Shown here: positions 32,627-45,460 of the stretch, in pieces
Layout of the letters: each line of letters opens with the position of its first letter
How positions within the stretch are numbered: the stretch's first letter is position 1
Origin: Pseudoneurospora amorphoporcata
Lineage: Eukaryota; Ascomycota; Sordariomycetes; Sordariales; Sordariaceae
Length of the DNA stretch: 64,000 nt
NCBI GenBank assembly: GCA_033297205.1
Contig: MU859077.1
Coordinates: 186,001 to 250,000 of the forward strand
Direction of reading: 5' to 3'
Notes under the pieces: generated by a model
Database searches by the model: none
Told to the model about the DNA's origin: nothing
The model's input: the letters and a program-made list of their open reading frames with translations, nothing else
Translations under genes and position numbers: made by a program

Positions 32627-35600
32627 ATGGGGATTACCTCTTGCATCGACACTCGTTACCGGCTATCCATTCCCACGAGTCCTCCCGAGCTGCCGCATTC
32701 AGATCTTTCCTCCTTCAACTTCAGGAATCTCCAAGAACGGTCCCGGAACTCCGTCGTTCCAATCTCCCCGCCCATGTCCCATTATGACCCCGTATCCAGG
32801 ACAGGCGATATGCCCTCCGCAAACAGCCCCGACGAGGCACAAGCTCGGAGAGACGTCGGCACCAACCAGAACGCTGGACGGCAGCAGTTGCCTTCTTTGA
32901 GCAGCCTATTTGGCCCATCTACAACGCAGCTTCGCCCATTACATTCACCGACCTTCTCGGACCGTCCAGGACTGTACACAACATCGTCGTCGCCGCTCGA
33001 TCATCCCCGGGGCCCAGCTGGCAGTTGGGATAGACCTTACTCGGCATCTTCGTCTTATTTTCCTCCTCCATCATTGACTTCGCAGCCTCGCAGTACACCG
33101 GATCCCAGGCTTGATGAACGGCCTCACTTTCCGCCACCGTTACGGGCGCTCCCAGGCCCTCTATCACCCATAGTCAGGGAGTCGGAGCCTCAAAGGCCTC
33201 ACTCTCAGTCCGGTTTCAGCGTTGAAAACAAATGGTCGCTGCGTCACGAAACTGGCCAATACGGCCTGGGAAACCGGCAGTACGCATCGTACAGATCATC
33301 ACCCACTGAGCGACCCCATAGCCAGCTTTCGAACAGCATCCCGAGCCGTGAGGAAGGCTTGGGTTTACGTAGCGAGCAACCGGCTGCACAGCCACCCACA
33401 CCAGCTAGCACCGGTGCCTCTGAAGTCACCGTGGGCAAGGATGGATTGGGCCCCAAGATTTGGACTGGAACACATTTCTTGCCGAGATTTGTCAGGGAGG
33501 AAAAGGTCGATGGCGAAAAGTATTTCATCTATGACGATGGAACCCGTTGCAAAGATATCATTGATGGTGAGAAAGTCAACGCTCATTGGGGGGTGACAAA
33601 AGCTGGGAAGCCAAGAAAGAGGCTGGCAATCGCTTGCATCACTTGCCGGGAGAAGAAGATCAAGTGTGATCCAGATTACCCTCGATGCGCGCAATGCGAG
33701 AAGTTTGGGCGTACTTGCAAATTCAAGAATGCGTAAGTGTTATCCGCCCCCTACCCAGGAACTGCTCGCGTTCTGTGTGATAACAGATCCCCGTCTAATA
33801 CCAAATCTGTGTAATATAGCCCGAGAGGTGGACACAATACTTCGCCTTCGACTCCGCCCGCCGAAGTTGACGATGCTCGTCGCTTGTCCAGCTTAATTCG
33901 ACCACCACCGCACGAGTACGTAAGGACGAGCGCGCACTCGAGTGAATCTGTTTCACCACGCACCACTCTTCGCCCAGCAAGCCCCGAGATGACCTCATTC
34001 GTGCCGTCAAAACGGCTTCGCATAGGTTACGACCACTATGCTCCCGCAGGGGGACATCGGCCGCCTATGGCACCGGCGGTGGACCACATGATGCGCTCCA
34101 ACTTGTCCTGGCACAGTCAGCCTGAACTTCCCCGCGTCCATGAGGATGCAGTGTGCCGTGCATGGCAAATAGACCCGTATGTCTCCGATCCTGAGTCCGT
34201 GATCAGCACAATAACCTCTTTTTTCGTCTCCACCGATGCCACGACCTTCCGATTCCTCCCCGAGAAGGCGTTCAAAACCTGGGTACAGAACAATGCTCAC
34301 CATGAAAACAAGTCCCCAGAAGATTTGATGCTCGTCTATAGCATCCTTGCTCTCGGTTCCCTCCTGTCGACCGCTGGGTCCAGCGGGCTCGACCCTAGGA
34401 AGGAGCAAACCCACCACTACGCTCAGGTAGCTCGTTACGCTACAAAGCACGCAACTATATCACTACAGCTTGTCCAGGCGAGAATCCTCCTTTCCCTCTA
34501 CTATATGGCTGTTTTGAGGCCTATCGATGCCAACGAAATGTCCAGTAGCGCTATCTCGGCAGCGGCATATCTGCAGCTGAATCTAGAGTTGGATCAGTCA
34601 CCCGACGTAGGACTCAAGTCATTCCCGTATGGGTTGACCAGGGCTGGCTTTGCAGAGTGCAGGAGAAGGACGTTTTGGTCATGTTTCTTACTAGAGAGAC
34701 TCAATGGCCTCTTTCCAACTCGGATGGCTGTCACCAACCCAGCCGACATCTTCCTCCGGCTTCCTATGGACATAGGCTCGTTCGAAGAACAAGAGGACGT
34801 CTCTGTGCCGGTCTCGGCGTTTCAGAACTTCAACTATTCTAGTTTTCCTGAGCCACACCAGAAGCACAGTGAGACGCAGATAGTCGGCAAGGGGACGAAA
34901 GTAGGAATGATGGGCTGTCTGATTCAGGTGGTAGCCCTTTGGGGAGAAGTCATGGCCTTGATATACCGTATTGCGCACTGCGGTAATCGCCTTTCAGAAG
35001 ATGAGGTGGATGCTATGGCCAAGTTCCATCAACGCATACTATCCCGGCTCGAAAGCTGGAGAACTTCACTCTCTCCTAGCTTTCTTTTCTCTGCCGCCAC
35101 TCTCGACAATATGCAAAGGGAAAATAAGGGATCCCTTATCCTAATGCATCTCATTTACCACCTTGCCATGGTTAAAGCGCATCGACATATTCATCCACGT
35201 TTCTCGACTTCGTCACTGCAGAGATCCGAGCATGCATGCATAGCCCGCACCAATGCCCATCAATTGCTGGGCCTGGTGTGTACAGTAGCAAACCATATCA
35301 GAGCTACTGGCAACGCTGGCCCTGATGGGACCAGTATGCCACCACCCTTTACCAGCTTCGCCATCCTCGAAGCTTTGGATGTGCTTTCTGCGGAGGGGCA
35401 CATTCAAGATCTTCCAGGGCTGGTTGACGGTCTTGCCATTGCACGAAGTGTCTTGGAGATCCTGGGTATGGTATGGGAAGATGCAAGGGCACACAAGACT
35501 ATATTGGACCACCGACTGGACAGGTTGGTAGCCCTCAGGGAGAGAACTGAAGGTCTGGACGATGCTCTTGCCGTACCCCCTGTCGGAAGAGGGCGAAGGA

Positions 35601-35839
35601 GTATGTCAGAGTATGGGTTTGAGCTTGGCGGGATTCGGGTTTACGTTGCAAATTCAGACGACGGCCTTGATCAGCCCTATCAAAATGAAAGAGACGGGAA
35701 ACAGGCTGCAGCTGCAGGCTCGGAAGGCATACTCAGCTGGCAAATGGGCGAAACCCTTGAGGCGAGATTTCCCAGGGAGATGGACTGCATCTATGGGGGA
35801 CTACAAAAAACCAATGCGCCGATAACTATGGCAGCTTGA
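32627..35839 (+). CDS. Zn2Cys6 fungal transcription factor with middle homology region, 1041 aa
   Basis: A nuclear DNA-binding regulator. Exons 32627-33732 and 33820-35839 join in frame (FKNAPRGG at the junction) across an 87-nt intron with GTAAGT donor and AATATAG acceptor. The binuclear zinc cluster CX2CX6CX6CX2CX6C uses Cys337, 340, 347, 354, 357 and 364, preceded by basic KPRKRL. A region at about 280-330 (FLPRFVREEKVDGEKYF) directly upstream also looks conserved. The second exon carries the fungal-specific MHR, with HATISLQLVQARILLSLYYM and CRRRTFWSCFLLERL typical of Fungal_trans domains. The first 280 residues are Ser/Pro-rich. The cluster is unusually far from the N-terminus. Met50 (MSHYDPVSRTGDM, codon at 32774) may be the true start. 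From memory it resembles COL-26/BglR-type carbon regulators, but I hold that weakly. Confidence 0.9.
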
Positions 35840-38800
35840 ACAAGGAAGGTGCCGCTTTGGAGGGTTCTTCCTATGACGACAAGTTCTTTTACGAACATGG
35901 ATGTGCAGAGTATTTTTGACTTTGCGACGAGACTATGCGCTCTACTTTTCTTATTATGAAAATATGTGTACAATGAAGTGGGGCTATGCAGCACGGCTAA
36001 TTTGTACGGGTGGCTGCGAGAGTGGAAAGAAGCAGTGCATCCATTCAGTCGATTTTCTCTACACCTGTTCGATTCTTGTTTTTCTTATCGATCTCATCCC
36101 CTTTACAGGACGACCATTCGTCGGATATCTCTATCTTTACTTTTCTTTATGTCAACCTCTCACAGCATCTACACTCGTTGGTCAACGATCATGTTGTTTA
36201 AGACACCTCTGTATCTGGGTAGAGCTGGCGGCTAGATGCATCTTTGGTTTTCCTTTCTCCTGTTCACCACGATAAACATGTTTTCATAACTGTCACATAC
36301 ACGCGCAAGATGCGTGTCGGCGTTTTTGTCCTTCAAGGGGTGGTTTGGCAAACCACTCTGTATCTTGAGTTGGGGTCAGAAGATGATGCGACATCCTCGC
36401 TTCGGTGAGGGTGCCAGGAACTGGAGGCTTGGGGGTAGAGTCGTTAGGGTAACGAGCAGGAGCCTGGAAGCTAAGCATGTATTCTTTGTGGTATTCACAC
36501 GCTCGCTACTGCGAGACGATGATTCGGTCTGGACGGCTGTCTCAAGAGTCGCACTGCCGATCAATAATAATGACCCGTGTGCCTGATCGCCTCAACTTAT
36601 CAACCTGCCCGTCCGCCTATCCTTCAACAACATTGTGCTCGCTTGGTTCTGGCATCCTGTCGAGCCGACTATCCGGTTGAGGGCCCTTTGTACCCAAGGA
36701 AGTGGAGAGAAGGTAGTAGGACAGGTAGTAACAAGACTAGCACATTCCTTGATCGTCATTTCTTACCTGGGTAGTTGCTGTTCGTCCCAATAAGGCTGCC
36801 ATTGCGCGCTCGCACTGCCGCGCTGTATGTCTTCGTTAACGAAGGTAACGGGTAACGAAGGTCGTCAACCCTCTTGGCTTCCATGCCATGTAACCTCCAA
36901 GTCATCACACATTCATGCACATGCAATGCAGTTCACACATTTTGCATGTAACACTTCAGCTTTGTTTCCAGAAAACTTCCACGCCATCCCCATGACACCG
37001 AACGGTTCGCTCGCGATTCGGTACCATTGGACAGGCAGCTAAACGAGATTGGGTTACCACTTACCACAGATGCTGTAGGTGTTTTTATCTGCCGTTGAAA
37101 GGGTTTACGACAGCCTCTTTTATACATGGATGTAGGCAGACGGCGGCCCTGGTACGTACCACATATTGACTGCACATTTGACAGGCTACCTTGACGGGAT
37201 GATTTACGATCAAATGCCAATGTAGAAGTCCTGCAAACTTACTTTGATCTCTTGTACCTTGGTTGCAGAGCGTACCTAGCCGCTCGAAGTACCTACCTCT
37301 ACAGCTGCCTTGTCTCACTTTGGTACCGTGGTACGCTGCCTATGCACAAAAATGTACTATTCTATGATAAGCAGAACACGGAACAGGTGGAAGACTGGAT
37401 CGTGGAAGCATCAAGGAAGGAAAGAATACGCTACCTCCTTCAAATAGTACGTAGAGGTACTCCAAGTACCGCTCTTACCCTCACAGTCTCACTCGCACTT
37501 TCCAGCTTCCACCACTGCAACTCACAAATGAACCCTGATATAACCGTACCTCGACATGGCATCCCACTCGTTGTTTCCTGGTTCTTGTGTCCGTTTTCAA
37601 TTTTTTGCGCGGCTCCCTTTTCCCATCTTGGTCCCGCCCTCTTAAGCCAGGCCCTTCTTCCCATTCTTCTCATCTTTTCAGGTCTCCCTCCCCCCCCCCC
37701 CCCCCCGGCTTATAGACCCAGGTTCCATTCCTATCATTTGTTCTCGAAAACTTCACGCAAACAGATGAGGTAGCATCTTGATCACGCCGCATCAAATGCT
37801 GTGTCTTCTATTGTTCGGTCGTACCGTACCGTTGTATTTGGCCGTTGAGGGGAACCTCAAGCTTTAGAAGGGACGGGGAATCGAATATTGAACGTTGCTG
37901 AAATAGTAATGAGCGTTGTAGTGCCGAAGCGATCTCTTCTAGTTCCATTATTGCTACCTACTTTGAAGATGAGTGTGTGTCCCGCGGTGTCGACAGCTGA
38001 TGATATAGCTTACTGGTGGTGATAATGGGTTGACCGAGCCTGACCGAGCAGTTGCCATGCTATCCAACTAGCTACTTTTTCTACTTCATCATCATGAGCA
38101 CGGCACTTGCTGTTTCGAAATCAAAAGGTTGGCATGTCATATCTCGGCAATAGTCACGGTAATAAGCCCATGGCGTAAGTTGACGATCGCAACCACACTG
38201 TACAACTATGTAGAAAGAGAGACAAATGCAGACCACAAAGCCACTATCACTCTCACCCTCAAAGTTATTTCCCCCTTCACGGCTCACGCCGACCTACATA
38301 CCTGCCGACCCGGGACCGCATCACAACCCCCCACCTTTCCGAACCTTCCTTTCTTCTTCTTTCCTTCTTTCCATTCCACCTCATCATCTTCCTCGCCGCA
38401 TGGTTGTCACCCACATGCCCGCCGTTCAACCTTATCACCTGCAGTACCTATGCAACCAAGAAAACTTACCCGCCTTTGTTTTGTTCTGCTTCTGCCGTGC
38501 TTCTCTCATCCTTCCACGCATGACGGCGTATCGCCAACAACAATCTGACATGCGTCTGCAACGCCGCAACGCCGCAACGCCGCAACGCCGCAACGCCGCA
38601 GCGGCTGACCTTCTAGAAGCAGCACGGAAGGTTTTTCTTTAGGTAGTCACTGAATGGTGTGGTGTGTTGCCTTTTAGGGTGGTTGGTACGTAGTACATGT
38701 AAGGTAGGTAGGCACACAGCCAAACGGAACGAAATGGAATGCGAATGGAAGTTCCTAAAAAAGTTCTAAATAATCCTTCGATGTATTGCATGGAACGCAT

Positions 38801-39536
38801 AGAACTGAACATTGCTGCTCTGTTAGAGAGCGGCACATGTAAATATTTCGGCGTCGGGCAATGCAGGCAGGACCCAAAGGACGGCATGTTGCTGATAGAC
38901 AGAGCGTAGGTGGATGTGCTTGATACATGGGCATGTATGAACGGAGAGAAGTTGCGAGTTGAAAGTCAAGCAGGACCTCCTCGTTGCCGTGAATGGGTCC
39001 AATGCCTTGGAGGGATACTCCTGACCTAACTGGCGGAATGGTGGAGTAAAATCAGTGCCATCGTGGAACGAAAACCAGGCGCTTCGAAGCGTGTGAGAAA
39101 ATACTGATCAGGATCAAAACATCGGTTTCTTTTGGTGTAAGCGTGCCTATTCGGACTATTCTTCGCACCACTTGAGGACATGGTCTTGGAATTGGTAGCT
39201 CAGCGGAAGCTCGAGATGAGGAAGGCGAGCGAGCTATAAGGCTGCTGCGAAGTCATCTGACGGTCGCTGTTATCTTGATCTCGGGCTAAAAAGCGTTAGT
39301 AAGGCTAGCTGATTATATTGTGAGAATATTAAACCGAACGAGCTAGGCAGTCAATCAAAGCTACAGCATCACGACAATGTTAGTTTAAGTAAGTGAACTG
39401 CAGGAGGGCGCCTAGCTAACCTCCGTCTGAAGGGGTAAAAAAACCTAAAAAAAAACCGAAAGCCAAAAGGGAAAAAAAAAATATTTCGCTGGGAAACCGC
39501 TTGGTTAAAACCCAGACCGCGAGATGTTGAATATTT
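35840..39536. other. Intergenic downstream of the transcription factor, no gene seen
   Basis: About 3.7 kb without a supportable gene. It holds the 3' UTR, a poly-C run (about 37687-37707), an 8-bp minisatellite at 38558-38597, and AT-rich sequence from about 39290 onwards. Confidence 0.5.
38558..38597. repeat. Minisatellite, five exact 8-bp units
   Basis: GCAACGCC repeated five times without mismatch, followed by GCAGCGG. Confidence 0.95.
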
Positions 39537-39774
39537 TTACTATAGATGTTCCGCTATATATTCGCTGTAGATAGTTCGCTGTAAATATTCGCTGTTAATA
39601 AGTATATTCGCTATTGCAACGCTATAGTGAGTGAGCCCACCATGGGAGAGTGCCTAGGACTTGCCCAGACAGCTCTCCCATAGCTCGGAGATTTGGACCA
39701 CGAGCGGAATCGAACTGGTGACCTTCGAATTCTGGGAAGCAACGCCGGAGCCACTACGCCACTAGACGGGACCA
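39537..39774 (-). mobile_element. tRNA-derived SINE-like element
   Basis: Read on the minus strand, the 5' part begins GGTCCCGTCTAG and contains a perfect pol III A box, TGGCGTAGTGG. About 45 nt later comes a near-consensus B box, AGTTCGATTCC. A real tRNA is unlikely because the ends do not pair as an acceptor stem and the anticodon and T stems have mismatches. The body then contains a 9-bp hairpin arm pair, ATGGGAGAG and CTCTCCCAT. The 3' part (39537-39630) is a degenerate AT-rich tandem tail built on CAGCGAATAT units. Tail plus tRNA head is the usual layout of a SINE. No clear target-site duplication was found, and no related copy appears in the window. It lies about 290 nt beyond the 3' end of the GCP5 gene. 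Confidence 0.6.
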
Positions 39775-40064
39775 TTATGGGCCATTTGTTACCCACTTGT
39801 TACAGAAGCTAAGCCTATATAGGCATAGAGGTACTCGAATCGTCCTTTACAATTTATCGGATGAATACGATCGTGCGATGCCACAGTTCATGGCAAAACA
39901 GCATCACATTCACATCCACCATAATACTCTATCATGCTACACTACTCAGGGCGTAGACATAATGAGTATACGTAGTACCTCTCTATATCGCATTAGCAAC
40001 CTCTCTAAAATCACTGATGATATCCCACTCCAAATCACGACCCCCCGAGTAACAGCTATCTTGA
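39775..40064. other. 3' flank of the GCP5 gene
   Basis: AT-rich sequence between the SINE-like element and the GCP5 stop codon, presumably the GCP5 3' UTR and terminator region. No gene seen. Confidence 0.5.
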
Positions 40065-42890
40065 TTAGAAAACATGTCTCGCCTCTTTAATTCCCCCCTC
40101 AAGCATCTCCGCCAACAAATCCCACTTGGCCGCCGCATCCTCCCTGCTACCCCTTGCTACACCTCTCAATCCGCTCGCGACAAACCTAAGGTGTCGCTCA
40201 AAGTCGCTGTGCATCTCCTTCATGACCGCAGCGGTCGAATTACCACGCGCGCGGGCATCCTCCATGATACTCCTCTTCCACTTCTCGTTTCTAGCAGCAG
40301 CATCCTTCTCACCCTCTTCATCATCATCATCACCATCCTCCTCCCCATCGAGTCCCACCCCTAACCCCGTCTTGCTATACAACGAAGCAGTCCTCCCTGC
40401 TCGTGTCTTGCGCTTTTGCTGTTGTAGCTTCTGCTGCGAAGCCGAAAAGGTCGTGAGCCTCGAGATCTCGTGCTGTTCCTCATCTAGCCTAGCCATCTCA
40501 GCCTGGTGGCTATCTTCCAGCTTGATAGCCAGGTCGTAAACGTCCAGGATGCAGTCGCGGATAGGGCGGAGACGTTTGCCTTGGCAGGACTCGCTCAGGA
40601 TCCGGTCGAGGAATTTGGAGTGCACCTCGCCGACGTCGTCGACGTCCAGCGCATGTTGTAGAGCTTCGTCCATTTTGTTGATGTTGGGCGCAAAGACGAG
40701 GGTGGTGAGGTAACTCATTATGGTGTTGCAGAACCAGAGGAGCTTTGTGCGGAGGAGGTAGTAGGTGGATTGGTGACGGGCTGGTATGGTGGTGGTTCCT
40801 AGGAGCGGATGCTTGAGGAGGTATATGGCTCTGCGGGTCTGAAGCAAGAAGACAAACATGGTTTGGTACCCCTTGACCTCGGCCGGGCTGATGATCATCT
40901 GGATAGGCCATGGCAGGTGGTAGATGAGGCGGATAGCAGGGAGCGTGTTACGGACTGATGATCGGGAAGCAGCTGGGCTGTCGGCGATGTACCGTTGGTC
41001 AATATCGGCAGACAAGCGATGCCCGGCCACGCACTGCGAAAATGCCTCCTGAGCAATCTCGGTCAGTGTAAACTTGTCGTTCCAACTCGTACTGAAGTTA
41101 TCCAGCTGTCTGAAGATGGTCGAGGCAAAGGCGTCCGAGGTGGCGCCATCAGACATCAGGTAGAGACGTCGGAGAGCGTCGAACGCCCGAGAGAGCCCGT
41201 ATGACTCGAACAGAATATCAAGCAAAGTGATCGATGCTGAGTGATACTTGCTTTGAATCCACTTGTTGAAGGCATTGCCAAAGAGCTCCGAGAATGGCGC
41301 AAAGCTAGTGACATCCGAGCAGACCGCAGCAAAATCCATGGGTGGTTCCTCTGCTTTCACCCGAGTTGCTAAAGGTGAATATCTCTTGAGATGCTTCAAG
41401 ACCACGATACTCTTTCCAGCCCGAACAATTCGGTCAACAGCGGGACTCAGGAACCGTGGAGCATTCAAAACCCCTTCTGAGCTGACGAGTTGGTGAAACT
41501 GCTGTTCCCATATTTGGTGCAACTGGGGCCTCGCAGATGACTTGCCGATGAAAAAGGTCCGGTCTCCAGCGAGGAGTTCCCCTTCCTCCATCCAGAACCG
41601 GATCGGTTTCAGGTAGACCTGGAAGCAATCCAGAAAGATGGTCCCAAGAAGCTTGTATGCGTCAAGACTGCCTTCCATTTGTGCCATCCCGACTGCGTCA
41701 TAAAGCAATTCGAGGTAGCGAAATGCCTTCGTGTTTCGCTCCCGATGGACTTGCTGCACAATACCGGAGAGAACGTACAAGGGAGCTAATGAAGGCCCCA
41801 GCTCCGTCAAAATGGCCACTAGGCTGACATTGACATCCTTGTTAATGGCAACAAACCGCCCTTGAATAGCATTTAACTCTAGGTCAAATGACCGAAGAGC
41901 CTTTTGAAGTGAGTCCTGGAACACTTGGAGAAGTGGTTCTTCCTTTTCCTTTTTGCCAGCGTAGATGCGCAGCGGGGCGAGCTTTCGGCCACACTCGGAA
42001 AAGGTGTTCACCAGAGCATCGTAGGTTTGCCATGAAACTCCTTCCAGTATGTAATCGGGAAAAGGTTTACATGCTGAGTCAAAAAGAGAGGTCGGCAGGC
42101 CGCGCAGCATAAATACAACTTCGCGCAGAAGTTGCAGACTTGTTACGGGCGTCTTCTTCTGTCGTCCGTCGGAGTCAAGATCGTGGGTAGCATTTCTCCA
42201 GTCCTGACTGCCTAGGATCCGTCTCAGCGACTCTTCACCGCCTGGAAGCTTGGTGACCAAGTCCTGTGCTGTGGGTGGAGCATCGTCTGGAACTGAAGAA
42301 GCTGTGCTTGGAGATGCAATAGAAACATCAGAAGGCGCTTCCTCGCGCTCGTAGTAATCTTCTTCGTCTGAACTAGGAGCATGGTCAAGAATCTTCCACA
42401 GAGCGCGCTCTTGAGCCCAACCATCTTCCCTGGCGATCTGCCGCCAAGTCAGTTTGGGTACGGCATCCTTCTCTGACTCTTTCAGACGCTCAAGATCGCT
42501 GAGTCTGGACTTCTGCGCAGGCTTGTCGGACAACTCAAGGAGAAACTGCAAGACTTCAGGAGTGAAGTCGTTGACGTGCGGCTTGAGTGCTTCTAGTCGT
42601 TGCTCAAGGGCGTCCCCAAGGGATTCTCGATTGATGATGCGGAAACGTTCAACAAGCCCTGTCAGCTGATTCTGTACCTCGAACTGGTTCGTCCTAAGAA
42701 AGTTCTGGTTGAGCAGACTTTGCACTGTTGATTCCCTCAGAGACTTGAGTTTTCGTTTTTGAGTCTGATGGCAATGTTAGTAAACTCAGGTATTGGCTAG
42801 GGAAGGTTGACAGCAACAGACCTTTGGGACGGCGGCAACGGCATCAATGAGCTCGTCGGTCAGCGCCGCAAGCTCGGAAAGGTATGACAT
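40065..42890 (-). CDS. Gamma-tubulin complex component GCP5 (Spc97/Spc98 family), 922 aa
   Basis: A member of the GCP family that binds gamma-tubulin at the spindle pole body and cytoplasmic nucleation sites and helps seed microtubules. The start is ATG at 42890. Exon 1 (42890-42822) encodes MSYLSELAALTDELIDAVAAVP plus Lys, and exon 2 runs 42764-40065. They join in frame across a 57-nt intron with GTCTGT donor, TACTAAC-like branch site and ATCAG acceptor. N-terminal features include KLTWRQIAREDGWAQERALW and a Ser/acidic linker near residue 155. The Spc97/Spc98 core follows, with motifs such as FRYLELLYDAVGMAQ and the C-terminal region around LPWPIQMIISPAEVKGYQ. A long acidic insert (GEEDGDDDDEEGEKD) near the C-terminus is typical of fungal GCP5. 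Assignment to GCP5 rather than GCP4 or GCP6 rests on length and the N-terminal motif. Confidence 0.88.
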
Positions 42891-44063
42891 GCTGCCGCCT
42901 TGCAGTGACTGAGCATTCTGAGAATGGAATAAGTAAACGAGAGAGGTGATGTTTACTGGCTCAAACTGGTGTTTCGTCGCAAGTAGTGTTAGACGCGACT
43001 TGATCCACTAGCATCGCTTGATTTCCAGGTTGCCGAGCTGCTCTTGCTGGGAAATTAGCAGCCTATGAAGTTGGAAGCGCGTGGAAATGCACTGGTTCGT
43101 ATTACGAAGGCAGTCCATTCAAATGTGCATTCACTCAATGAAAATATTCGACGTGTCGAGCAGGACCATCCTTTTGTAAAGTAGAGGAAAAAGCCTTGAA
43201 TGAGAAATCGACTTGCAGTGAAGTTGTTGAGGTTCTGACCAAGGCCGGGGCGCAAGGTCTCACACTACCTAGGTGATGCACTGCAGCGTCCATCTTCCAG
43301 CGGGCAGCAGCGGGCAGCAGCGGGCAGCAGCGGGCAGCAGCGGACGATAGCATGTAGGCGCACGGGCCAGCTACCTTAGCTACATCCCTTCGTTCTTGCC
43401 TTATCGTCAAGATGACGATAAGACCGGGCAGGCAGCATGGAACAAGCCACAGGTGGCCGCAAGTCAAAAAGAAACCCAACCGCGCGGCCAAGAAAGCTTC
43501 CATGAACCCCTTATTCCAACTAAACAATTGCCAAGGTACCTTACTGTGTAGGTGGCCAGCGTTTGAAGTGGTGCCAAGGCAAACAAGCACCCATCCAATG
43601 CGATAACGCTACCGGCCTCACACACGCGAATCCCGGCCGTCTGGACGCACCGATAGGGAGCTGATAGTGGCGGCAGTGGGAGCCAGCGTGGGACCTTGCT
43701 GCTGTAACTTTTAGTGATCCCCTTTTCCCGCCTTTCCTGCCTGCAGCTGTCTGTCGGGTCGGGTTTGATCTGTGCCAATCTGCGCCTGACAAGCAACACC
43801 ATCGGCGCTGTCATCTCCATCTTTTTCTAGCTTCCGGAATTCTGCTTGTGGTCTTCCCCTTTTTCAGGTCACCACCACCTGAACCACCCCCGAGTTTGGT
43901 CATCGCAGTACAAGAATCGGCACGTCGCCGAGCCCCGCGCTGCGATCTCACCATCACCTATATCACCTTTTGATAGATGAAGTAGTCAACCCCTTGGTCG
44001 TGACACCTCGAACCCATCCGGTTGGACTTGGACAACTCCAGTCTCAACTAACCTCCTATCACA
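42891..44063. other. Divergent promoter region, GCP5 / mannosyltransferase
   Basis: About 1.2 kb between two outward-facing genes, so it should contain both promoters. It carries a 10-bp minisatellite at 43301-43340. No gene seen. Confidence 0.6.
43301..43340. repeat. Minisatellite, four exact 10-bp units
   Basis: CGGGCAGCAG repeated four times with partial units on both sides, within the divergent promoter region. Confidence 0.95.
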
Positions 44064-45460
44064 ATGGCGATTGCTCGCCCAGTACGAGCCCTGGCCCTGG
44101 CGGCTGCGCTCGTCTGGTGTTTCTTCATATGGCAGCTTCTGTCGCCATCGGGAACCGCCATGACCAAGGACAAGTACCTGTCCTTTGAGCGGGATCCCAA
44201 CCTTGACCGTAAGTCGACAGTGCGCTTTCGGTTTTATCCGCAGTCACATTGCTGCTTGATGCTAACGTGCTCTTGCGCATCGCACAGCTACGGGAGAACC
44301 CGAAGGGAACCTAGTACGCGCCTCCGAAGACTATGCGCCGGGCGCAACGAACTCGGCCAGAATCAATGCCACGCTGCTGGCGCTGGTACGAAACGAGGAG
44401 CTGGAAGGCATGCTGCAGGCGATGCGCGACCTCGAGCGGACATGGAACCACAAGTTCAACTACCCCTGGACCTTTTTCAACGACGTGCCCTTTTCCGAAG
44501 AGTTTAAGAAGAGAACGCGCGCGGTAACGAAGGCCGAGGTCAGATACGGTACGTAAGGCGGTGTAGCCGCCCACACGGTATGATACATGGAGCAGATGGG
44601 CTGATGTTATTGCGACGATTACAGAACTTATCCCCAAGGAGCACTGGGAAATGCCATCGTGGATTAACCAGGACCTGTACGACGAGTCGGTCAAGATGCT
44701 TGAAGAAAAGAAGATTCAATATGCCGACAAGATCTCGTACCACCAAATGTGCCGGTGGAACAGCGGCATGTTCTACAAACACCCGGCCCTGGCCAACACA
44801 CAGTACTACTGGCGCGTCGAGCCCAACGTTCACTTCTTCTGCGATGTCGACTATGACGTTTTCCGCTACATGCACGATAACAACAAGACGTACGGCTTCA
44901 CCATCAACCTGTACGACGCCCCGGCTTCCATCACGACTCTGTGGCCCGAAACCGAAAAGTTCCTGGCCGAGCACCCCGAGTACGTGCACGAGAACAGCGC
45001 CATGAACTGGTTGACGGACAAGACCCGCCGTCCCGACCACACCAAGGATGCCAATGGCTATTCGACATGCCATTTCTGGAGCAACTTTGAGATTGGTGAT
45101 ATGAACTTCTGGCGCAGCAAGGCGTACGAGGATTATTTCAACCATTTGGACCGTGCCGGTGGTTTCTTCTACGAGCGTTGGGGTGATGCGCCCGTTCACA
45201 GTATTGCCCTGGGTCTTTTTGAGGACTCTAGCAAGATCCATTGGTGAGTGTGCTTGAAAGCTTGACACGAAAGACCTTTTGCTGACCATTTCATTTCCCC
45301 CAGGTTCCGCGATATTGGCTATCAGCATATTCCCTTCTTCAACTGCCCCAACTCGCCCAAGTGCAAGGGCTGCGTTACCGGCCGTTTCACCGATGGCGAG
45401 GCCTGGCTCAACAGGGAAGACTGCAGACCCAACTGGTTCAAGTATGTCGGCATGGGCTAA
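44064..45460 (+). CDS. GT15 alpha-1,2-mannosyltransferase (KRE2/MNT1 family), 393 aa
   Basis: A Golgi type II membrane enzyme that transfers mannose from GDP-mannose onto O- and N-linked glycans of cell-wall and secreted proteins. Four exons, 44064-44208, 44288-44548, 44625-45243 and 45304-45460, keep frame across GTAAGT, GTACGT and GTGAGT donors. The junctions read NLDPTGEPEGN, VRYELIPKEHW and SKIHWFRDIGY. Residues 8-28 form the signal anchor, and residues 29-75 a short stem. The catalytic part shows SYHQMCRWNSGMFYKHP, YYWRVEPNVHFFCDVDYD and YSTCHFWSNFEIGDMNFW; the Glu of NFEIGD aligns with the proposed nucleophile of yeast Kre2. The length suits the family. It converges with WDR83. Confidence 0.96.

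Noticed and set aside
37252..37773. 173-codon frame ending past the poly-C run
   Set aside because: The proline run derives from the homopolymer, and the rest is low-complexity without homologous features.
39695..39774. Functional tRNA gene on the minus strand
   Set aside because: A and B boxes are present, but the 5' and 3' ends do not form an acceptor stem and the anticodon and T stems have mismatches; it fits a SINE head better.
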